Below the pieces are notes generated by a model. That model had not been told where the DNA came from. It saw only the letters and a list, made by a program, of their open reading frames with translations, and did no database searches. From positions 1 to 5,719 of the forward strand of contig CAADYJ010000008.1 in NCBI GenBank assembly GCA_900753245.1: a stretch of 5,719 bases of DNA, written 5' to 3'. Position 1 is the first letter of the stretch. Each line of letters opens with the position of its first letter. Position numbers and translations under genes: made by a program. This stretch comes from Clostridia bacterium. Lineage in GTDB: Bacteria > Bacillota > Clostridia > TANB77 > CAG-508. Shown here piece by piece: positions 1 through 4,013 of this stretch.

Positions 1-2
1 AA

Positions 3-179
3 AAAATAAAAACATATTAATTTGAAAAAAAGCGCATTGAAAGTAAGTAAGCTAGAAATTATTAAGAAATTTGTGGAAAGAGTTCATTCCTAATGGAAGG
101 GTGCCACAAATTTTGCTTATAATTTCTGCGTAACTTAGCTTGAACGAGCATTTTTTGAAAATTCATATGTTTTTATTTT
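3..179. repeat. Long imperfect inverted repeat (about 177-nt hairpin), MITE-like or structured RNA
   Basis: The whole stretch folds back on itself. Positions 3-17 pair perfectly with 165-179 (15 bp), 19-23 pair with 159-163, 25-30 with 151-156, and 44-48 with 133-137. Positions 55-62 pair with 119-126 (8 bp) and 67-76 with 104-113 (10 bp, AAATTTGTGG/CCACAAATTT). The apex (77-103) contains a small TTCC-TAAT-GGAA hairpin. Mismatches and one-base bulges are scattered, most densely at 31-54 against 127-150. I see no open reading frame with a Shine-Dalgarno site here. Such an extended imperfect palindrome fits a miniature inverted-repeat element or a rod-shaped non-coding RNA. The sequence does not decide between them, and the left flank is cut by the window edge, so a target-site duplication cannot be checked. 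Confidence 0.6.
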
Positions 180-195
180 ATTAGTTCGAATTATG

Positions 196-239
196 TAAAG
201 GACAAAAGTGACCCGTTCCCAAATGTCCTTTATTTTTTT
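196..239 (+). terminator. Hairpin with T-run; likely terminator, overlaps stop codon of the DUF4364 gene
   Basis: TAAAGGACA (196-204) pairs with TGTCCTTTA (224-232), a 9-bp stem around a 19-nt loop (205-223). It is followed on the plus strand by A and seven Ts (233-239), so it has the form of an intrinsic terminator for transcription coming from the left. Read on the minus strand, the stem begins with the TAA stop codon of the DUF4364 gene and no U-run follows, so termination in that direction would be weaker. The loop, read on the minus strand, is TTTGGGAACGGGTCACTTT. This closely resembles the loop of the repeat at 3918-4013. The long loop is unusual for a simple terminator. Confidence 0.6.
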
Positions 240-769
240 GAATTTGCTAAAATATTTAGCATAGCTGGATACATTTCATCTGCATGATTATTCCAATTGT
301 CAACTATTTTTTTTGCCTGTTCTAAAGATCCGGCAAAAGTTTTTACTTCAAAAATAGTTTCATTGCGTTCAACTATTTTGCAAGTAATATCAAAATAAGT
401 TTCACTACGAGGAGTATATTCAGCAACAACAGAATGTGCGTTTTCAAAGCTTTCCATTTCTTCTTTAAAGTTACTATCTACTCTTAATTTTATAATACCA
501 GGAATAATATCTTGAGTTAAAGCTAAAGTTTCTTTTCCAAATGCAGTTATATCATAAAAACTATGATCGTCTTTATAATAATTCATAATATAACCATTTT
601 CTAATAAATCAAGTAAAAATTGTTGAAAATAAAAATAGTTCATATCTGTTACTGCTAAAACTAAATTTAATAATGCATCGTTTGAAACAGGTTTACCTAT
701 TTTATTTAAAATATATAAAATTAATACTTTATTCTCTGCTAAAGTTTCATTATCTGAAGTTAGTTTCAT
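230..769 (-). CDS. DUF4364 family protein, winged-helix-like putative regulator
   Basis: A 179-residue protein that I recognise as the DUF4364 family, found mainly in Clostridia and usually this length. The N-terminal part (about residues 10-90) reads like a winged-helix fold: LAENKVLILYILNKIGKPVS, a helical stretch NDALLNLVLAV, then a recognition-helix-like segment FQQFLLDLLENGYI and a wing-like part ending in YDITAFGKETL. The C-terminal half (about 105-175) alternates beta strands and a final helix, and may be a dimer or ligand domain. No catalytic motif is visible. The start is the ATG at 769: AGGAG lies about 8 nt upstream, whereas the in-frame GTG at 778 sits inside that ribosome-binding site. 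It is divergent from the J-domain gene across a 131-bp gap. A DNA-binding role is inferred from fold resemblance only. The target is unknown; autoregulation through the shared promoter region is possible. Confidence 0.8.
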   Translation of the reverse strand: MKLTSDNETLAENKVLILYILNKIGKPVSNDALLNLVLAVTDMNYFYFQQFLLDLLENGYIMNYYKDDHSFYDITAFGKETLALTQDIIPGIIKLRVDSNFKEEMESFENAHSVVAEYTPRSETYFDITCKIVERNETIFEVKTFAGSLEQAKKIVDNWNNHADEMYPAMLNILANSKK

Positions 770-804
770 TATATCCACTCCTATTCATTTTAAATGACAT
801 AAAA

Positions 805-813
805 ATTATATCA
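805..813 (-). promoter_or_regulatory. Extended -10 promoter for the DUF4364 gene
   Basis: On the minus strand the sequence reads TGATATAAT, a perfect TATAAT box with the upstream TG of an extended -10 element, 35 nt before the ATG at 769. No good TTGACA-like -35 lies at the right distance, which is tolerable for an extended -10 promoter. Confidence 0.55.
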
Positions 814-851
814 TATTTTTTTTGAAAATACTATGTTTTTTAGCATATTAA

Positions 852-860
852 TGATATAAT
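852..860 (+). promoter_or_regulatory. Extended -10 promoter for the J-domain gene
   Basis: TGATATAAT, identical to the minus-strand -10 at 805-813, lies 40 nt before the ATG at 901. The -35 region (about 832-837) is a poor match. The two promoters point away from each other and their -35 regions overlap at about 828-838, so one bound factor could affect both. Confidence 0.55.
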
Positions 861-900
861 TTGAAAAAATAACAATATAAATAGAAAATAAGGTGAAAAA

Positions 901-1587
901 ATGTCTAATTTATATGAACTATTAGAGGTGAGTGAAAAAGCCTCAAAAGAAGTTATTGAAAAAGCATATAAAGTATTAGCTAAAAGATATCATCCAGATT
1001 TGCAGGAAGAAAAAGATAAAAAACAAGCAGAAGAGAAAATGAAACAAATAAATGAAGCATATACAATTCTTATAGATGATGAAAAAAGAAAAGCATATGA
1101 TATTGAGCTTAATGCAAAAAGGCAAGAAGAAATACAGAAAAAAATGCAAGAAAATACTAAAGTAAATAATGAAATTACAAGGGTAGAACAAGAAGTTTTT
1201 AATGACTTACAAAATGCTAATATGAAAAGGCAAAAAGAAGAACAAGATAAAATAAATAGAAAATTAGAAGAAGAACAAAAAAGTAATATGGAAAAATTGC
1301 AAGCAGATTTGCAACGAACATATAGTAATGCATATAATAATTATTTAAGATCATTAGGTTACAAAATAAAAGAGCCTTGGACATTAAAACGTTTTATAGA
1401 ATTAATGAAAGTACTAATCATTTTGGCTGTTATAATAATATTTATTTGGTTTTTTCCACCAACACATAAATTAATAATTGACTTTTATGAACAAAATGTG
1501 GTATTAAAATTTATAATAGATATATTTATAAAACTAATATTAGGGTTATGGAATGCAATTGTTGCATTATTTTCAAATATAAAATAA
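901..1587 (+). CDS. Membrane-anchored J-domain (DnaJ-like) protein
   Basis: A 228-residue protein with three parts. Residues 1-68 are a J domain with YELLEVSEKASKEVIEKAYKVLAKRYHPD, including the invariant HPD at 31-33 that stimulates the ATPase of DnaK/Hsp70, and the closing helix INEAYTILIDDEKRKAYD. Residues about 70-140 are a highly charged Lys/Glu/Gln helix that looks like coiled coil. Residues about 168-186 (VLIILAVIIIFIWFF) are a clear membrane segment, and about 201-224 form a second hydrophobic stretch. The Gly/Phe-rich, zinc-finger and substrate-binding domains of true DnaJ are absent, so this is a specialised J-protein that probably brings Hsp70 to the membrane. No client protein can be inferred. 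The J domain would face the cytoplasm. The ATG at 901 has AAGGTG five bases upstream. No strong terminator follows. Confidence 0.85.
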   Translation: MSNLYELLEVSEKASKEVIEKAYKVLAKRYHPDLQEEKDKKQAEEKMKQINEAYTILIDDEKRKAYDIELNAKRQEEIQKKMQENTKVNNEITRVEQEVFNDLQNANMKRQKEEQDKINRKLEEEQKSNMEKLQADLQRTYSNAYNNYLRSLGYKIKEPWTLKRFIELMKVLIILAVIIIFIWFFPPTHKLIIDFYEQNVVLKFIIDIFIKLILGLWNAIVALFSNIK

Positions 1588-1605
1588 ACTAAAGAAAAGT
1601 ATAAA

Positions 1606-1635
1606 TTATGTTATAAAGTTAATAATTTATATAAT
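1606..1635 (+). promoter_or_regulatory. Candidate promoter for the dehydrogenase gene
   Basis: A perfect TATAAT at 1630-1635 lies 64 nt before the ATG at 1699. The -35 candidate (TTATGT, 1606-1611, 18-bp spacer) is weak. In such AT-rich DNA a lone TATAAT is only modest evidence. The absence of a strong terminator upstream means read-through from the J-domain gene is also possible. Confidence 0.3.
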
Positions 1636-1641
1636 ATACTG

Positions 1642-1669
1642 AATTTTTACCTTTAAAAAGGTTTAAATT
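1642..1669 (+). other. Small imperfect hairpin in the leader of the dehydrogenase gene
   Basis: AATTT (1642-1646) and ACCTT (1649-1653) pair with AAGGT and AAATT on the other side, separated by a 2x2 TT/TT internal loop, with a four-base TAAA apex. It lies just after the predicted promoter and ahead of the Shine-Dalgarno site. It has no U-run long enough for a good terminator. It could be a weak terminator of the J-domain gene, an mRNA-stabilising 5' hairpin, or chance pairing in AT-rich DNA. Confidence 0.3.
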
Positions 1670-1698
1670 ATAAATAAAAGAAAGGAAAGGTGCAAAAG

Positions 1699-2775
1699 AT
1701 GGAAAGAAAAGTAAGAGTTGTACAATATGGTACAGGAAAAATGTCAGTATACACAATGCGTTATGTGTATGAAAAAGGAGCAGAAATAGTAGGAGCTGTT
1801 GATGTAAATCCAGCAGTTATAGGAAAAGACATTTCAGTTGTTATGGGAGGAGAAGAAAAAGGAGTTACTATAACTTCAAAAGAGAATGCAGAAGAAATGC
1901 TAAAAGAAGTAAAACCAGATATAGTAATAGTAACTACTATGAGTTTATTTAAAGATGTAGAAGATGCATTAATGCTTTGTGCTAAACTTGGAATAAATGC
2001 AATTACTACATGTGAAGAAGCTTTTTATCCAGCAAATTCTAACCCAGTAGCAACTAAAAAAATAGATGAACTTGCAAAACAAAATGGATGTACAATTACA
2101 GGAAGTGGATATCAAGATATATATTGGGGTGAATTAATATCAGCAATATGTGGTTCAACACATACAATAAAGAAAATTAAAGGAAGTTCAAGTTATAATG
2201 TAGAAGACTACGGAATAGCATTAGCCAGAGCACATGGTTCAGGACTAACACTTCAAGAATTTGACGAACAAGTTGCATCAGTAGATAGAATTTCAGATGA
2301 AGAAAGACAAAAAATGATAGATGCAGGAGAATATTTACCATCATACATGTGGAATGTAAATGGATGGCTTTGCTCAAAACTAGGATTAACAGTAAAATCT
2401 CAAACACAAAAAACAGTACCACACACATATAAAGAAGATATATATTCAGAAACATTAGGAATGACAGTAAAAGCAGGAGATGCTACAGGAATGAGTGCAG
2501 TAGTAACTACAGAAACAGAAGAAGGAATTACAATAGAATCTGAATGTATAGGAAAAGTATATTCAAAAGAAGATTATGATAAAAATGAATGGACAGTAGA
2601 AGGAGAGCCAGATACAACAATAGTAGTTGCAAGACCTGCAACAGTAGAACTTACTTGTGCTACTATAGTAAATAGAATACCAGATGTTATAAATGGTATG
2701 CCAGGATATGTTTCTACAGATAAATTGGATGAATTAAAATACAGAACAAAACCATTAAATGAATATGTAAAATAA
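1699..2775 (+). CDS. NAD(P)-dependent amino-acid dehydrogenase, 2,4-diaminopentanoate dehydrogenase / dihydrodipicolinate reductase-like
   Basis: A 358-residue soluble oxidoreductase. The N-terminal Rossmann domain has the beta strand KVRVVQY, then the dinucleotide loop GTGKMS (residues 11-16), and a second strand ending EIVGAVDVNP with Asp35. VKPDIVIVTT (71-80) and NAITTCEEAF (100-109) follow the pattern of dihydrodipicolinate-reductase N-domains. The middle and end, including GSGYQDIYWGEL (135-146) and SSSYNVEDYG (163-172), resemble the C-terminal domain of 2,4-diaminopentanoate dehydrogenase, the NAD(P)-dependent enzyme of clostridial ornithine fermentation. True DapB is much shorter (about 250-270 residues). 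None of the ornithine-fermentation partners (oraS/oraE, ortA/ortB) is nearby, so the substrate is uncertain; it is probably a small amino or diamino acid. The ATG at 1699 is preferred over the GTG at 1690, which lies inside the Shine-Dalgarno GGAAAGGTG. It probably forms its own transcription unit, ended by the terminator at 2789-2820. Confidence 0.75.
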   Translation: MERKVRVVQYGTGKMSVYTMRYVYEKGAEIVGAVDVNPAVIGKDISVVMGGEEKGVTITSKENAEEMLKEVKPDIVIVTTMSLFKDVEDALMLCAKLGINAITTCEEAFYPANSNPVATKKIDELAKQNGCTITGSGYQDIYWGELISAICGSTHTIKKIKGSSSYNVEDYGIALARAHGSGLTLQEFDEQVASVDRISDEERQKMIDAGEYLPSYMWNVNGWLCSKLGLTVKSQTQKTVPHTYKEDIYSETLGMTVKAGDATGMSAVVTTETEEGITIESECIGKVYSKEDYDKNEWTVEGEPDTTIVVARPATVELTCATIVNRIPDVINGMPGYVSTDKLDELKYRTKPLNEYVK

Positions 2776-2788
2776 ATTTATATAACAC

Positions 2789-2820
2789 AAAAAACCTAGA
2801 AATTTACTTCTAGGTTTTTT
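2789..2820. terminator. Strong bidirectional intrinsic terminator
   Basis: AAAAAACCTAGAA (2789-2801) pairs perfectly with TTCTAGGTTTTTT (2808-2820) around a 6-nt loop. The CCTAGAA core followed by a T-run makes it a standard terminator for the dehydrogenase gene, 13 nt after its stop. Because the other arm begins with an A-run, the minus-strand transcript also ends in a U-run, so it can serve the small minus-strand gene at 2862-3041. Confidence 0.85.
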
Positions 2821-2822
2821 GC

Positions 2823-2845
2823 AACTTTTTAAATTTTAAAAAGTT
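2823..2845. terminator. AT-rich hairpin next to the bidirectional terminator
   Basis: AACTTTTTAA (2823-2832) pairs with TTAAAAAGTT (2836-2845) around a 3-nt loop. It is a perfect but almost GC-free 10-bp stem between the terminator and the end of the small minus-strand gene. It may support minus-strand termination. By itself it would be weak. Confidence 0.35.
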
Positions 2846-2852
2846 TTGGTGG

Positions 2853-2882
2853 TTATCAGAACTAAAGTGTAGTAACTGATAA
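2853..2882 (-). other. Hairpin spanning the stop codon of the small gene
   Basis: TTATCAG (2853-2859) pairs with CTGATAA (2876-2882), and inside it ACTA (2861-2864) pairs with TAGT (2870-2873). The TAG stop codon of the small minus-strand gene (2862-2864) lies within the inner stem. No U-run follows, so it is not itself a terminator. It could protect the 3' end of the message or be accidental. Confidence 0.3.
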
Positions 2883-3041
2883 GGGAAAATAAGAGACAAG
2901 ACTTTCAATTAAAAGACCATTTTTATAAATTGTTCCTTCAAAATATTCTTGTTCCTCTTTAGAAGCTGAAGAAGAAAGATAGGCAGGTCCTTTTTTGCCT
3001 ATAAAATTCCGAGCTTCCTGTTCTAAATTTCCGTTTTGCAT
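2862..3041 (-). CDS. Small protein of unknown function (59 aa)
   Basis: I do not recognise this protein. It is 59 residues, beginning MQNGNLEQEARNFIGKK, with a polar, Ser/Glu-rich middle (SSSASKEEQEYFEG) and a more hydrophobic end (GLLIESLVSYFPLSVTTL) too short and interrupted to be a clear membrane segment. It has no cysteines, so no zinc ribbon. The case for a real gene rests on context. A strong AAAGGAGGTC ribosome-binding site ends 7 bases before the ATG at 3041, a -35/-10 pair (TTTACA, 17 bp, TATACT) lies at 3073-3101, and a bidirectional terminator lies downstream. An upstream in-frame ATG at 3065 would add eight residues but would put the ribosome-binding site inside the gene. It is divergent from trmB. 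Function is unknown. Confidence 0.65.
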   Translation of the reverse strand: MQNGNLEQEARNFIGKKGPAYLSSSASKEEQEYFEGTIYKNGLLIESLVSYFPLSVTTL

Positions 3042-3072
3042 TGGTCTTGACCTCCTTTTCAACATAATGTGT

Positions 3073-3101
3073 AGTATATTATATTTTCCAGAAAATGTAA
3101 A
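3073..3101 (-). promoter_or_regulatory. Sigma-A-type promoter for the small minus-strand gene
   Basis: On the minus strand, TTTACA (3096-3101, five of six matches to TTGACA) is followed after 17 bp by TATACT (3073-3078, five of six matches to TATAAT). The predicted transcription start is near 3066, giving a leader of about 25 nt that is mostly the Shine-Dalgarno region. Confidence 0.6.
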
Positions 3102-3193
3102 TATGTTTAAGAAATAAAAATTAAGAAAATATTGACAAAAAGTGACATAAATAGCTAATAAACAAATAAAAATTTACACAAAAATACAAAATA

Positions 3194-3222
3194 TTGCAAA
3201 AATGTAATCGGTATGATAAAAT
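3194..3222 (+). promoter_or_regulatory. Promoter for trmB
   Basis: TTGCAA (3194-3199) and TAAAAT (3217-3222) are separated by 17 bp, and TG at 3214-3215 gives an extended -10 (TGATAAAAT). The predicted start near 3229 leaves a leader of about 26 nt containing the AAGGAG ribosome-binding site (3241-3246). Confidence 0.6.
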
Positions 3223-3254
3223 TTTATATACAAATAAATTAAGGAGAAAAAATA

Positions 3255-3911
3255 ATGAGAATAAGATTTAAAAAATGGGCAAGACCTGAATTAGAAGCAA
3301 GTAAATTTTATATAGATAATCCACAAGATTATAAAGGAAAGTGGAAAACTTTATATAAAAATGATGCACCACTACATATAGAACTAGGATGCGGGAAAGG
3401 TAGTTTTATTTCAAAATTAGCTGTAAAAAATGAAAATATTAATTATTTAGCAATAGATTTAGTAGATGCGATGCTTGGCTTAGCGAAAAGAAACATAGAA
3501 CAAACTTATAAAGAAGAAAACAGAGAAATAGATAATGTATATTTAACAAGATTTGATATAGAAAGAATATTTATGATTTTAGATAAAAAAGATAAAGTCG
3601 AAAGAATATATATTAACTTTTGCAATCCATGGCCAAGAGGAAAACATCATAAAAAGAGATTAACACATGTAAGACAATTAGAAAAATATAAAGAGTTTAT
3701 AAAAGATGGTGGAGAAATATATTTTAAAACAGATGATGATAATTTATTTAATGACAGTTTAATATACTTTGAAGAGTGCAATTTTAAAATATTAAAAAAG
3801 ACATATGATTTAGAAAATGAAAAAAATTTTTGGGATAATATAGAAACAGAGCATGAAAAAAAGTTTAAAGAAGAGGGAATAAAAATAAAAGCTTTAATAG
3901 CAAAAATTTAA
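3255..3911 (+). CDS. trmB: tRNA (guanine-N7-)-methyltransferase
   Basis: A 218-residue cytoplasmic enzyme that transfers a methyl group from S-adenosylmethionine to N7 of guanosine 46 in the variable loop of tRNA. The features are those of TrmB: the AdoMet loop HIELGCGKGSFI (residues 41-52), the acidic strand end YLAIDLVDAML (64-74), and the family signature NFCNPWPRGKHHKKRL (121-136) carrying the substrate-binding Asn-Pro-Trp-Pro and basic residues. FKTDDD (157-162) and the C-terminal TEHEKKF (198-204) complete the active site. Length is normal for the Gram-positive form. The ATG at 3255 has AAGGAG 8 nt upstream, and the N-terminal MRIRFKKWARPELEAS is typical, so the start is secure. It has its own promoter and is not in an evident operon. 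It converges on the amylase gene, and its stop lies six bases before the palindrome at 3918-4013. Confidence 0.97.
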   Translation: MRIRFKKWARPELEASKFYIDNPQDYKGKWKTLYKNDAPLHIELGCGKGSFISKLAVKNENINYLAIDLVDAMLGLAKRNIEQTYKEENREIDNVYLTRFDIERIFMILDKKDKVERIYINFCNPWPRGKHHKKRLTHVRQLEKYKEFIKDGGEIYFKTDDDNLFNDSLIYFEECNFKILKKTYDLENEKNFWDNIETEHEKKFKEEGIKIKALIAKI

Positions 3912-3917
3912 ATAAAA

Positions 3918-4013
3918 AATAAACTATTAGGGACGGGCCATTTTAGTTTAGCAAATAAATAAGAAAAAATCTTAGAAAGCTAAACTAAAATGGCCCGTCC
4001 CTAATAGTTTATT
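3918..4013. repeat. Perfect 35-bp-arm palindrome between convergent genes; paired copies of a structured repeat
   Basis: Positions 3918-3952 are the exact reverse complement of 3979-4013, around a 26-nt AT-rich centre that itself has a small TAAGA/TCTTA stem (3960-3964 with 3970-3974). Each arm is also an internal hairpin: TAAACTA (3920-3926) pairs with TAGTTTA (3944-3950) around the loop TTAGGGACGGGCCATTT (3927-3943). This gives two copies of one unit in opposite orientation. The loop matches, with two one-base gaps, that of the hairpin at 196-232. The right arm runs into the amylase gene: its stem begins at the TAA stop codon (4011-4009). The GC-rich 16-nt core (TAGGGACGGGCCATTT) stands out in this AT-rich DNA. 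The palindrome may act as a bidirectional terminator, but no clean U-run follows either arm. A mobile or REP/MITE-like repeat is an equally good reading. Confidence 0.8.

Noticed and set aside
3..179. 6S RNA, integron attC site or SRP RNA for the long hairpin
   Set aside because: I could not find the 6S central bubble, attC core GTTRRRY/RYYYAAC pair, or the SRP GGAAGGA-type core. The element remains unassigned.
976..1191. 71-codon minus-strand open frame opposite the J-domain gene
   Set aside because: It encodes a Phe/Ile/Leu-rich low-complexity string, which is what the antisense of Lys/Glu-rich codons gives. It has no ribosome-binding site and lies wholly within a well-supported gene.
2177..2455. 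92-codon minus-strand open frame inside the dehydrogenase gene
   Set aside because: It is antisense to a conserved domain, with hydrophobic low-complexity composition and no start signals.
3132..3161. Perfect TTGACA at 3132-3137 as an additional trmB promoter
   Set aside because: No acceptable -10 box lies 16-18 bp downstream (best TAATAA, three of six matches). The pair at 3194-3222 is better placed.
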